Source: an uncultured Saprospiraceae bacterium (lineage in GTDB: Bacteria; Bacteroidota; Bacteroidia; Chitinophagales; Saprospiraceae). Taken from it: 43,124 bases of DNA. The position numbers and the translations under genes were made by a program. The number at the start of each line of letters is the position of its first letter. Within the stretch, counting starts at the first letter, position 1. Location: the NCBI GenBank assembly GCA_937923465.1, contig CALDUB010000147.1, positions 1 to 43,124 of the forward strand, written 5' to 3'. Below the pieces are notes generated by a model. That model saw only the letters and a program-made list of their open reading frames with translations, did no database searches and was not told the DNA's origin. Shown here piece after piece: positions 28,838 to 36,990 of the stretch.

Positions 28838-29377
28838 TTAGTTTAAAAGGATACCCGCTTCTTTCCGAATAGCAACCTGTGCTTTTTGCAGAGGTGTCAT
28901 TCCGTCCACTTGCTCTAAGTAACTGCTAACCATATTCGCAAAATCTTTGGCACTTGCATTTTCGGGTAGTTTTTCATACAAACCGTTGATAACTACCAAA
29001 TTATCATCTTTACACAATTTAATAATCTGCCATAGATTTTCAGAGACATAGACTTGTTGAGTCATATTGTGCTCATATTCTTGTTGAATTGCCATCATCA
29101 AGCCGACGCGCAAAGAGGCTGCAGACTGGTCTTGAGTCGGCAGGCGCATTAATAGATTATTCAATGAGATACGCTCACAGAACAAAGCCAAACGCTCATA
29201 GGCCGTCAACTTTAATGGAACGGTAATACTAGAGATTTTATCCGTTTTAGTTTTCTGTAACTCAGCATGACGCATTGCCAACTCAGTTTCAGAGTGTTGT
29301 TTCATCAAAAAGTAAATAGTGACAAAAACAATGAGAGCAGGAATGGTTAATTTTGCAATTTCGAGAATTAATTCCAT
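28838..29377 (-). CDS. Conserved Bacteroidota membrane-anchored protein of unknown function
   Basis: 179 residues with one N-terminal membrane segment (about 8-25, LTIPALIVFVTIYFLMK) and a cytoplasmic helical body. The stretch LKLTAYERLALFCERISLNNLLMRL (about 56-80) is the kind of conserved motif seen in a widespread family of uncharacterised Bacteroidota proteins (I believe DUF7935). The C-terminal half is helical (QQEYEHNMTQQVYVSENLWQ, then MTPLQKAQVAIRKEAGILLN). No catalytic residues stand out. It is a single gene, about 295 bp upstream of the cupin gene on the same strand. Confidence 0.72.
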   Translation of the reverse strand: MELILEIAKLTIPALIVFVTIYFLMKQHSETELAMRHAELQKTKTDKISSITVPLKLTAYERLALFCERISLNNLLMRLPTQDQSAASLRVGLMMAIQQEYEHNMTQQVYVSENLWQIIKLCKDDNLVVINGLYEKLPENASAKDFANMVSSYLEQVDGMTPLQKAQVAIRKEAGILLN

Positions 29378-29533
29378 GGTATGTTTTACTGTTTGAATAA
29401 TAAAAATGCTTTAATCGCCGCAAAAGTAACGTAAAGAATGAAAAAAGGAACAACCTTTTGCATTAATGCGTTGTTTTTATTTGGAATGGAAACTTTAGGG
29501 TAAAATAAGTAGGCGATTGACGCAAAAAATCCC

Positions 29534-29541
29534 TAAATTTG
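29534..29541 (+). promoter_or_regulatory. Possible -7 element (TAAATTTG) for the Fe-S carrier gene
   Basis: TAAATTTG fits TAnnTTTG, about 114 bp upstream of the ATG at 29655. A TTG lies 14 bp before it (29517-29519), closer than the usual -33 spacing. Confidence 0.35.
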
Positions 29542-29654
29542 TATACTAATTAGAAAAATATAGGCGTTTTGAATTATGATAGATGCAAAAATTAGATTTG
29601 AGAGGAATTAAATAGTATTTATCTACAATTCGAAATTCAAAATTCAAAATTATA

Positions 29655-29999
29655 ATGACTACAACAGCAATATTACCAGTAACATTAACAGCAGGCGCAA
29701 TAGTACAACTAAAGCGTATTCGCGATGAACAAAATATTACAGCTCAGCACGGTTTACGTATCGGCGTAAAAGGTGGTGGATGTTCTGGATTTACTTATGT
29801 TTTAGGTTTTGATACAAAAAAAGACGGCGACCAAACCTTCGAAGTAGAAGGAATGCCTGTTTTTATGCAAAAATCAGCCTTGATGTACTTAATGGGAATG
29901 GAAATTGACTGGGTCGAAGGTTTACAAAACCGTGGATTCTCGTTCAATAATCCTAACGCCACAGAATCTTGTGGCTGTGGAACTTCTTTTTCTGCATAG
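29655..29999 (+). CDS. HesB/IscA/ErpA-type (A-type) iron-sulfur carrier
   Basis: 114 residues, normal for the family. It has the three conserved cysteines: C43 in VKGGGCSGFTYVL, and C106 and C108 in the C-terminal ESCGCGTSF motif. These bind a [2Fe-2S]/[4Fe-4S] cluster for delivery to apoproteins in the cytoplasm. It is monocistronic with a strong terminator. The upstream region carries repeated attcaaa units directly before the ATG. Which subgroup it belongs to (IscA, SufA or ErpA) cannot be told, because no suf or isc genes are adjacent. Confidence 0.93.
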   Translation: MTTTAILPVTLTAGAIVQLKRIRDEQNITAQHGLRIGVKGGGCSGFTYVLGFDTKKDGDQTFEVEGMPVFMQKSALMYLMGMEIDWVEGLQNRGFSFNNPNATESCGCGTSFSA

Positions 30000-30015
30000 T
30001 AGAAAAGTCGTCATT

Positions 30016-30054
30016 AAAAAGAGGAACTGTATTATTCAGTTCCTCTTTTTTTAT
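30016..30054 (+). terminator. Intrinsic terminator after the Fe-S carrier gene
   Basis: A 14-bp perfect stem (aaaaagaggaactg / cagttcctcttttt) with a 7-nt loop, followed by more T residues, 16 bp after the stop. Confidence 0.93.
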
Positions 30055-30079
30055 GCCCATTTTAGAAAAACTATGAACC

Positions 30080-30254
30080 ATGTGTACTGACAAATAAACT
30101 TGCGCTAAAAATTTAGTAAGCTCAAAAATCGCAAGATTTTTTCTCTCTGCCTTCTCGAACACGTATTTTATGCAAATCACGCTTACAAACTCTGCGTTTC
30201 TGCGTCTCTGCGTTGAAAATTTTTGTAGTATAAGTCTGTTTGTCAATACAACTA
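30080..30254. repeat. Imperfect inverted repeat with an 8-bp tandem core
   Basis: The left arm tgtactgacaaataaactt (from about 30081) matches the complement of the right arm, aagtctgtttgtcaataca (30233-30251), at 16 of 19 positions, and both run into aaaaattt-type sequence. Between the arms are a short AT hairpin (30124-30141) and three tandem 8-mers, ctctgcgt/ttctgcgt/ctctgcgt (30190-30213), a type of tcTGCGT phrase repeat found in intergenic DNA of many genomes. The rest of the gap (30055-30468) has no gene. Confidence 0.55.
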
Positions 30255-30468
30255 TGAACTATGAACGGTTTAACGATGAACTTCTTCTCAGTAGAATTGT
30301 AGCTAAAGCTTACTTTGTTTGACTTTGGTAGAATAATCGGACTCATTAATAGAAGAAATGAGACTTTGGTCAACTAAGACAGACCTTGTATCGTTAGGAA
30401 GGGAAATATTAGATGTAAGGAGTGTATAGTCTAACATCCAACGTCTAAAATCTAACATCTTAAAATAA

Positions 30469-31692
30469 ATGAACATAATAAAAATTCTTCTCCCTGCAGT
30501 ACTAATTTTCCTATTGGATTATTATGCTTTTCAGGCGATAAAGACAGTTAGTGGAGGCTGGTCGCAAGTGACGCGCAACATCGTTTACAGTATTTATTGG
30601 CTCGTGCCGATATTGGCAGTAGGAATGATGGCTGCTGGTGCTTACGGTTATCTGGAGGGACTAAATAAAACGACTTATACTTTTTTACGTAGTTTTTTAA
30701 CGATTGCTTATGTTGCTAAGATTCCAATGGTAGCTTTGCTTTTAGTGGATGATTTGCGTCGATTATTTCTTTTTGGACAAGCAAACTTCAGTGAAACAAC
30801 AGAGTACTCGAAGGGACGGAGTGAGTTTCTTGCGAATACAGGAATAATTTTGGGTGCATTGCCCTTTGTAACTCTAATTTACGGCATTGTTCGCAATCGA
30901 TATCGTTATAAAGTTTTCCGTGAAACGGTAAGCATTGCAAATCTACCTGAAAGCCTGAAAGGCTTGAAAATAGTACAGATTAGCGATATTCATAGCGGTA
31001 GTTTTGACCAAATTGACCCTGTCAAAAAAGCGGTAGAATTGATTAATAAGGAAGAAGCAGATTTAGTTTTCTTTACAGGAGATTTGGTGAATTCGATAGC
31101 TTCTGAGATGACGAATTATATTGATGTTTTCTCTCAAATTAAAGCGAAAAAAGGCGTTTTTAGTGTTTTGGGAAATCATGATTATGGAGATTATCACAAT
31201 TGGTCAAGCGTCGAAGAAAAAAAGGAAAATCTAGATACTTTAAAAGGAATTCACCGCCAAATGGGCTGGGATTTGCTATTGAATGAAAATAGAATATTGG
31301 AAATGAATGAGGAAAAATTTGCGATTATCGGTGTAGAAAATTACTCTGCATCAGCGCATTTTCCAAAGTACGGAGATTTGGCAAAAGCATACCAGGGCGC
31401 AGAAAATATGCCTTTAAAATTATTGCTTTCTCACGACCCGTCACACTGGGAAAATCAAATTCTCGACACAGATATTGACCTAACTTTTAGTGGACACACC
31501 CACGGAATGCAGTTTGGTATTGAGATTCCTGGTTGGTTTAAATGGTCGCCCGTAAAATATGCCTACAAACAATGGGCTGGTCTCTATCAAACAGGGAAAC
31601 AGTACCTTTATGTCAATCGCGGATTGGGATTTTTGGGTTATCCTGGTCGGGTTGGGATATTGCCAGAAATTACGGTTATTGAGTTAACTTAA
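30469..31692 (+). CDS. Membrane-anchored calcineurin-like metallophosphoesterase
   Basis: 407 residues. The N-terminal third has about four membrane segments (KILLPAVLIFLLDYYAF; IYWLVPILAVGMMAAGAYGY; IAYVAKIPMVALLLV; ILGALPFVTLIYGIV). The soluble domain follows with the full metallophosphoesterase signature: QISDIHSG (about 166-173), FFTGDLVN, VLGNHDYGDYHNW, LLSHDP and FSGHTHGMQFG. These residues coordinate a dinuclear metal centre. The arrangement is close to YkuE-type phosphoesterases, although the substrate is unknown. It lies upstream of bioD, separated by a long hairpin, so co-transcription is uncertain. Confidence 0.9.
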   Translation: MNIIKILLPAVLIFLLDYYAFQAIKTVSGGWSQVTRNIVYSIYWLVPILAVGMMAAGAYGYLEGLNKTTYTFLRSFLTIAYVAKIPMVALLLVDDLRRLFLFGQANFSETTEYSKGRSEFLANTGIILGALPFVTLIYGIVRNRYRYKVFRETVSIANLPESLKGLKIVQISDIHSGSFDQIDPVKKAVELINKEEADLVFFTGDLVNSIASEMTNYIDVFSQIKAKKGVFSVLGNHDYGDYHNWSSVEEKKENLDTLKGIHRQMGWDLLLNENRILEMNEEKFAIIGVENYSASAHFPKYGDLAKAYQGAENMPLKLLLSHDPSHWENQILDTDIDLTFSGHTHGMQFGIEIPGWFKWSPVKYAYKQWAGLYQTGKQYLYVNRGLGFLGYPGRVGILPEITVIELT

Positions 31693-31694
31693 AA

Positions 31695-31781
31695 TTAGGT
31701 GAGAGGTGAGAGGAGAGAGGTGAGACTGCCAAGTCAAATTCAGGAAGGACTCTCACCTCTCTCCTGACACCTCTCACCTAA
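31695..31781. repeat. Long inverted repeat of GGTGAGA units
   Basis: The 31-nt arms at 31695-31725 and 31751-31781 are complementary at 29 of 31 positions, around a 25-nt loop. The arms are made of gaGGTGAGA-type units. It begins right after the metallophosphoesterase stop and ends 65 bp before bioD, so it could end or stabilise transcripts. There is no T-run. Confidence 0.85.
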
Positions 31782-31846
31782 TAACAAGCACCAAGAAAAG
31801 CAGCAATCTTTCGAATCTAACAAATACATATCCAGAGCAACACAAC

Positions 31847-32464
31847 ATGAAAAAGCACACACTTTTCGTCACAGGTATCGGCACCGAAGTCGGTAAAACA
31901 ATCATATCTTCCGTATTGGTTCAAGCACTAAAATCGGACTACTGGAAACCAGTACAAGCAGGTGATTTAGACGATACAGATAGTCATAAAATAGAGCGAT
32001 ATGCTGAGGTGGCGAAGATACATCCAGAAGGATTTCGTTTGAATACACCTATGTCGCCACACGCTGCGGCAGCTATCGATGGTGTTGAGATTAGCTTAGA
32101 TGATTTTCATATTCCAGAGACAGACAATCACCTGATTATCGAAGGTGCAGGCGGACTTTATGTACCTTTGAATGATAAAGATTGCGTGATTGATTTATTG
32201 GCAAAAATGCAAGTTCCTGTCATCTTAGTTTCTCGAAATTATCTAGGTAGCATCAATCATACTTTATTGAGTATCAATGCGTTGAAAAATAGAAATGTTC
32301 CAATATTCGGAGTTGTATTCAACGGTGAAAGTACACCAACAACTGAGCAAGTTATTGAGCGGATGACAGGTGTAAAAGTACTGGGAAGGGTAGAGGAGAT
32401 GAAAGAAATAAATCGCTCTGAAATTGCGAAAGCTGCTAAAAAATTCCGTTTTTTGCAGGACTAA
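31847..32464 (+). CDS. bioD: ATP-dependent dethiobiotin synthetase BioD
   Basis: 205 residues, a normal length. The P-loop GIGTEVGKT lies at about 10-18, followed by YWKPVQAG (about 32-39), MSPHAAAAIDG (about 69-79), the Walker-B-like IIEGAGGLYVPL (about 98-109), and VSRNYLGSINHTLLSINAL. It converts 7,8-diaminopelargonate, CO2 and ATP into dethiobiotin in the cytoplasm, the step after BioA. The next gene starts 10 bp after its stop, and bioA follows, so the three form an operon. No bioB, bioF, bioC or bioH is in the window. Confidence 0.93.
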   Translation: MKKHTLFVTGIGTEVGKTIISSVLVQALKSDYWKPVQAGDLDDTDSHKIERYAEVAKIHPEGFRLNTPMSPHAAAAIDGVEISLDDFHIPETDNHLIIEGAGGLYVPLNDKDCVIDLLAKMQVPVILVSRNYLGSINHTLLSINALKNRNVPIFGVVFNGESTPTTEQVIERMTGVKVLGRVEEMKEINRSEIAKAAKKFRFLQD

Positions 32465-32474
32465 AGCAAATCAA

Positions 32475-33110
32475 ATGGCATTTACTTTTCAAAATATTTT
32501 AGATAGAGTTTTTCCGTCTTCGCGTGGAGAAGAACTAAAGCAGTTTGCTTATCAGGAAGAATACAACTACAAAAGACAAGGAAGACTGGCTGGCGTGCCG
32601 TATTATTTTGCTCGTTTTCGCTTATTGAAAAAGGGAGATTTCAGGACGGTACATCACTTTATTTCAGGCGAATTGTCAAGTATTTATGCCAAACTTAGCA
32701 TTTTTGATTTCCACACGGCAGGGAACAATAAGACGAAAAAAACAACTGTTATTGAAATAAAATGTGATAGTCAATCTTTTGACGATTTTTATATCAGACC
32801 CAAAAATGCACTGCACGGAATTAAAGGTTTATTCCTCAATCGAGAACCATTTTTTCCCGAACTAACGGAATTTAACGAAAAGTATGTTTTAGAATACGAC
32901 GCTTTTAATAAGTCAAATATTCCTCTCAATTCTGCGGCATTGCGTCTCTTATCTACAACAAAAGATACCTATATCGAGTCCAAAGGCAATCAAATTATTT
33001 TTTACTCCAATAAATATCGCCTTTCTCCTGAAGAATTGCGAGAAGGGATTACATTTGCGGAAGATTTTGTCAGCAAATTACTGTTTGACAATACTGATAA
33101 CTTTGTATAG
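32475..33110 (+). CDS. Uncharacterised protein between bioD and bioA
   Basis: The track starts at 32424 inside bioD; the ATG at 32475, 10 bp after the bioD stop, is the better start (MAFTFQNILDRVFPSSRG) and gives 211 residues. There is no signal peptide or membrane segment. The protein looks alpha/beta, with aromatic-rich strands (PYYFARFRLLKKGDFRTVHHF; VIEIKCDSQSFDDFYIRPKN) and a C-terminal acidic helix. I do not recognise the family. Its place in a biotin operon suggests a linked function or simply a co-regulated lodger. Confidence 0.7.
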   Translation: MAFTFQNILDRVFPSSRGEELKQFAYQEEYNYKRQGRLAGVPYYFARFRLLKKGDFRTVHHFISGELSSIYAKLSIFDFHTAGNNKTKKTTVIEIKCDSQSFDDFYIRPKNALHGIKGLFLNREPFFPELTEFNEKYVLEYDAFNKSNIPLNSAALRLLSTTKDTYIESKGNQIIFYSNKYRLSPEELREGITFAEDFVSKLLFDNTDNFV

Positions 33111-33184
33111 AGACTTTAGATGTTAGACGTTAGACTTTTAACGCCTTTTATCAGAAGTCTAATCTTGATATTTTAACGCTTTCT

Positions 33185-34486
33185 ATGTCCTCAAATAATA
33201 GTTCTGACCTTTCTGACTTGCAAATCCGCGATGCAAAATACATCTGGCATCCTTATACACAACATGCGACGGCAAAAACACCTTTACCTATCGTAAAGGG
33301 AAAAGGTGCCCTTCTCTTTGATGAAAATGGTAATGAATACATTGACGGAGTAGCGTCTTGGTGGACGAATACTCTGGGTCATTCTCATCCTTATATTGCA
33401 GAGAAAGTCTACGCGCAAATGCTTGATTTAGAGCATCTTATATTTGCTGGCTTCACGCATAAGCCTGCCGTAGATTTAGCAGAAAGATTGATGAAACATT
33501 TGCCCGATAATCAGGCGAAAGTCTTCTTTTCTGACAATGGTTCTACAGCTGTCGAGATTGGAGTAAAAATGGCGATTCAGTACTTTCATAACAAAGATAT
33601 TAATAGAAAAAAACTGATAACTTTTGAAAATGCTTTTCATGGGGAGACCTTTGGTGCCATGTCCGCAAGTGGCGATTTGGGTTTAAATAATGCCTATTCT
33701 GAGCATCTTTTTGAAGTTATCCGCATTCCTGAACCCTATAAAGGACAGGAAGAAAAATCTGCTCAAGCTTTGGAAAAAGCAATCGCGGAGAACAATGCTT
33801 ACGCTTTTCTTTTTGAGCCATTAATACAAGGTGCATCAGGGATGAATATGTACGCACCAGCGGCTTTAGACCGATTATTGGGTATTTGTAAAGATAATGG
33901 CGTATTGACCATTGCGGATGAAGTAATGACGGGATTTTATCGGACAGGACGCTTTTTTGCTTGTGATTATTTGGAGAATAAACCAGACATCATGACTCTC
34001 GCAAAGGGGTTGACGGCTGGCGCATTACCTTTATCTATCACGACTTGTACGCAAGATATTTTTGATGCATTTTTATCTAATGATAAGCACAAAACTTTGT
34101 TTCACGGACATTCTTTTACTGGAAATCCAACCGGCTGTGCTTGTGCTTTGGCGAGTTTAGATATTTTGGAAAGGGAAGAGACTATACAAGACATTGAGCG
34201 AATTTGTACGCGTCATGCAGAGTTTAAAGCGCATATTGAAAAGCATCCGAAAGCGAAAGATGTGCGTCAGCAAGGGACAATTGTAGCGGTGGAATTTTTG
34301 ACGAGTACGGAGACTTCTTACTTCAACGACTTGCGAGACAAGTTGTATTATTTCTTTTTGGAGAATGGTGTATTGTTGCGTCCACTGGGGAATGTTATTT
34401 ATGTTTTGCCACCTTATTGTATGACGGATGCGCAGCTGAAGAAGATTTATGGATTGATAGAGCGGGCTTTGGATGAAATTGCGTGA
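33185..34486 (+). CDS. bioA: Adenosylmethionine-8-amino-7-oxononanoate aminotransferase BioA
   Basis: 433 residues of the class III aminotransferase fold. BioA signatures include YIWHPYTQH (about 19-27), GVASWWTNTLGHSHP (about 55-69), FFSDNGSTAVEIGVKMA (PLP phosphate site, about 114-130), D245 in IADEV and the Schiff-base lysine K274 in TLAKGLTAGALPLS. The YTQ and SWW motifs separate BioA from other class III members. It makes 7,8-diaminopelargonate from KAPA using SAM as amino donor and feeds BioD. It starts 74 bp after the hypothetical gene, in a gap that carries gatgttagac repeats. Confidence 0.94.
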   Translation: MSSNNSSDLSDLQIRDAKYIWHPYTQHATAKTPLPIVKGKGALLFDENGNEYIDGVASWWTNTLGHSHPYIAEKVYAQMLDLEHLIFAGFTHKPAVDLAERLMKHLPDNQAKVFFSDNGSTAVEIGVKMAIQYFHNKDINRKKLITFENAFHGETFGAMSASGDLGLNNAYSEHLFEVIRIPEPYKGQEEKSAQALEKAIAENNAYAFLFEPLIQGASGMNMYAPAALDRLLGICKDNGVLTIADEVMTGFYRTGRFFACDYLENKPDIMTLAKGLTAGALPLSITTCTQDIFDAFLSNDKHKTLFHGHSFTGNPTGCACALASLDILEREETIQDIERICTRHAEFKAHIEKHPKAKDVRQQGTIVAVEFLTSTETSYFNDLRDKLYYFFLENGVLLRPLGNVIYVLPPYCMTDAQLKKIYGLIERALDEIA

Positions 34487-34489
34487 TGT

Positions 34490-34671
34490 TTTTTTAGACA
34501 GGATTAACAAGATTACAGGATTTCCATTCTGACTTGTACCCATTCTGACTTGTACAAAGTATAGAGAGGGGAACAAGTCAAAGCAGGTATAAGTCATAAT
34601 TGGCATAAGTCAGAGCAGGAATCCTGTAATCCCGTTAATCCTCGCTTGCCCGTCTGGGTCTAAAAAAATAA
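34490..34671. repeat. Long inverted repeat of the ACAGGATTAAC/ATTACAGGATT type
   Basis: Left, tttttttagac, then AGGATTAACAAGATTACAGGATT-type sequence, then attctgacttgtac twice. Right, read on the other strand: tttttttagac, a short insertion, aggattaacgggattacagg, and tctgacttatg-type units. The arms are about 60 nt with mismatches. The element sits between the convergent genes bioA and plsC-like and probably serves as a bidirectional terminator. The aggattaac/attacaggatt phrase occurs in intergenic DNA of several phyla. Confidence 0.8.
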
Positions 34672-34698
34672 AAAGTTCTCCCTCATCTCGTGTGAGGC

Positions 34699-34731
34699 AG
34701 AGTTACTAGCTTTTTAAAAGCGAGTAACTCT
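34699..34731 (-). terminator. Hairpin after the acyltransferase gene
   Basis: agagttact and agtaactct form a perfect 9-bp stem, with an inner gctttt/aaaagc pairing, directly downstream of the minus-strand stop at 34738. A second small hairpin (cctca/tgagg) and a T-rich stretch follow in that direction. Confidence 0.7.
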
Positions 34732-34737
34732 ATGGTC

Positions 34738-36024
34738 TTAACGCACCTGCGCCAACAATTTATTCCGCATTTTCTGTATCGCAGCCTTTTCTTCATCAGG
34801 CAAACCATTATAGCAAAATGCCGAAGAAACTTCCTCTCTCAAGTCGCTATACAAAAGCGAAATTCTACCCAATACAGGCATCAAAATCGCAACAGCAATA
34901 CCTCCAACCCAGTTTGAAACGACAAAACCCAAGATAATCCACAGCACATACCAAATCAGCCAAATAAAGTAACCAACACCCAGTCGCAAAGAGGCATGAA
35001 ATCTAATATCAGAAGATTTTTTATCCGCAAAGTGCTTCGCAAAGCGTAAAGGTGGGAAATTCCAAATCAGACCTGCGAGGTGTAATGGAAAGCCAAAAAA
35101 TAACAAAATCCAATTAATAAAATTACTTCTTTTAGACTGCGCTGCACCGTGGTCTTCTGCTCTATATTCATTTAAACGGCGAATGTAAGCATCCGTTTGA
35201 GCAGCTAACTCTATGCGTTCATCCTTTGATTTTTTATTGATGTTTTCTACAATATTCCACTCTTGATTGGTTAGAGTTTCACTTTCTTCTTCGTAAGGGA
35301 ACGCATTGATTTTAAACTCGTTACGATTAAATTCTAACAATAAATTAGCCATGTCATCATCTGCTTTATCTGCAATGTGAATCACTTTTTCTCGCATGGC
35401 ATCTTGCAAGTCTTTTGTTACTTTCTTTATTGCTCTAGCTTTATTTTCTTTATATAAATCTAAATAATTTTCTAATAAAAGCGGCTCATTAACTTGAAAG
35501 GAAACCGTACTTCTAAATCTATGTGAATCTGTATAATTTACACCAACAGGCACAATCGAAATGTCTGTGTCTCCATATTTTTCATAAGTCTGAAACATCA
35601 TTCGAGCAGCTCCTTTTTTCAACGGACGCAAGCGTTTTTCGTGCTCTGATGTACCTTCCACCAAGACAAGAACAGCATCTTTGCCATCGTGAATTTTAGC
35701 TTCGATTTCGTCCATTATCTGCTCATTCTTACGCAGGTTATCTATGCCGTCCCGTTGACGGAAAATAGGGATAGTTTTAATTTTGCGCAGGAACCATTCG
35801 ACGGGTTTAGACAGAAAAGCGTCTCCACGTAGCAAAACTTGTATATGTTTATCGATAAGCGAACCAAAGATTATCGGTTCGATGCATGCGGTTGGATGAT
35901 TGAGCGCAATAATAGTTTTTCCATCTTTTTTAATTTGCTCGCGCCCCGTAATAAAAACCTTACGGAAGTAGACAGTACAAGCAATTCCAACAGTATATCT
36001 GACGAAGTGGTAAATTAGATTCAT
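34738..36024 (-). CDS. PlsC-like 1-acylglycerol-3-phosphate O-acyltransferase family protein
   Basis: 428 residues. The N-terminal acyltransferase domain has the motif I region ALNHPTACIEPIIFG (about 40-54), a substrate-binding stretch LLRGDAFLSKPVEWFLRKIKTIPIFRQRDG (about 68-97), and the EGT motif VLVEGTSEHEKRLRPLKKGAARM (about 120-142). A charged helical segment and two or three membrane helices (about 305-325 and 350-392) follow. Related Bacteroidota proteins carry NHP-x-x-F-L-D; here the acidic residue is Glu, not Asp. It probably acylates a glycerophospholipid precursor at the inner membrane. It lies 165 bp downstream of cysH on the same strand, with no clear terminator between, so readthrough from the sulfur operon is possible. 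Confidence 0.85.
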   Translation of the reverse strand: MNLIYHFVRYTVGIACTVYFRKVFITGREQIKKDGKTIIALNHPTACIEPIIFGSLIDKHIQVLLRGDAFLSKPVEWFLRKIKTIPIFRQRDGIDNLRKNEQIMDEIEAKIHDGKDAVLVLVEGTSEHEKRLRPLKKGAARMMFQTYEKYGDTDISIVPVGVNYTDSHRFRSTVSFQVNEPLLLENYLDLYKENKARAIKKVTKDLQDAMREKVIHIADKADDDMANLLLEFNRNEFKINAFPYEEESETLTNQEWNIVENINKKSKDERIELAAQTDAYIRRLNEYRAEDHGAAQSKRSNFINWILLFFGFPLHLAGLIWNFPPLRFAKHFADKKSSDIRFHASLRLGVGYFIWLIWYVLWIILGFVVSNWVGGIAVAILMPVLGRISLLYSDLREEVSSAFCYNGLPDEEKAAIQKMRNKLLAQVR

Positions 36025-36189
36025 TGAGTTTTTTTCGTTTTCTCTGAGAACGCGAATGATTAGTAAAACTTATTGAATTTGTTTTACTTATACTTAAAAC
36101 GCCAAAGTGCGAATTCAAGCCTCTCTTTGTTCCCGACGGGCTAAGGTAGGGAAAATTCAAAATTCATCATTCAAAAATCAAAAATAATC

Positions 36190-36921
36190 TTATTTTCCTT
36201 CAAAAAATCCTGGATGCAAACCACATTCCGTCTTCTCTTTATCTGCCCAACGCCCACTACGGCCTTCGCCTTTGACTGTACAATGCGTACACCCAACAGA
36301 ACCAAAACCCAAATCTAACAAAGGATGCTGTGGCAATTTATTCAAACCTGTCTGATACAGAAATTCTCCTTCTTCGATGTCAATCAAAGGATGAAATTTC
36401 ATTAAATCATCTTGCTCTTCCCACACCCGTAGATGTTTTCTAAAGTCAGTTTGATACGCCATGACACCAGAAATCCAAACCTTGTGCCCAGCTTTTATAG
36501 GCTCTAAAGGAGATATTTTGTTAATCGCACAGCAGCGTTCTGTATCCGTCTTCCACAACTCTTTATTTTTTGAAATCAAATTATCTTTCGCCACTGGCAT
36601 GACCTCAATAATTTCTAAACCGAATAAATCTGTCAACTGCTTTTTGTATTCCAAAGTCTCTGGAAAATGATAAGTCGTATTAATGAAATGTACCTTTTGT
36701 TCCTTCTGTATTTGTGAGATAAGCCACAAAAGAAAAACTGATTTAGTACCGAATGAAGAGGTCACTAAAATCTCTGACGCATCAAATTCTTCGTATAACT
36801 TCTCTAGTCTTTGACGGTATTTCAAAGGCTGAAAAGTCTTATTTAGAAACTCAATATTGAGCTTTAAATCTCCAATTAAATCGTTTTTTTCTGCGAAAAT
36901 GGATTCGATAACTTTAGTCAT
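36190..36921 (-). CDS. cysH: Phosphoadenylyl/adenylyl-sulfate reductase
   Basis: 243 residues. SSFGTKSVFLLWLI (about 55-68) is the PP-loop-like nucleotide site. INTTYHFPETLEYKKQL (about 80-96) and KTDTERCCAINKISPL follow. The paired cysteines C130-C131 and C211-x-x-C214 (GCTHC) are the four ligands of a [4Fe-4S] cluster, which indicates the APS-reducing type. C233 in the C-terminal TECGLH motif is the catalytic cysteine. The enzyme reduces APS (or PAPS) to sulfite with thioredoxin. It is the last sulfur gene of the operon, 69 bp after the siroheme gene. The sulfate-activating CysD/CysN genes are not in this window. Confidence 0.92.
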   Translation of the reverse strand: MTKVIESIFAEKNDLIGDLKLNIEFLNKTFQPLKYRQRLEKLYEEFDASEILVTSSFGTKSVFLLWLISQIQKEQKVHFINTTYHFPETLEYKKQLTDLFGLEIIEVMPVAKDNLISKNKELWKTDTERCCAINKISPLEPIKAGHKVWISGVMAYQTDFRKHLRVWEEQDDLMKFHPLIDIEEGEFLYQTGLNKLPQHPLLDLGFGSVGCTHCTVKGEGRSGRWADKEKTECGLHPGFFEGK

Positions 36922-36990
36922 ATTTCTTTGATTCGGTCTATTGCTTACTGTCGCAAAAATAATTAATTGCCTTTTACTTCCTATTCAAAT

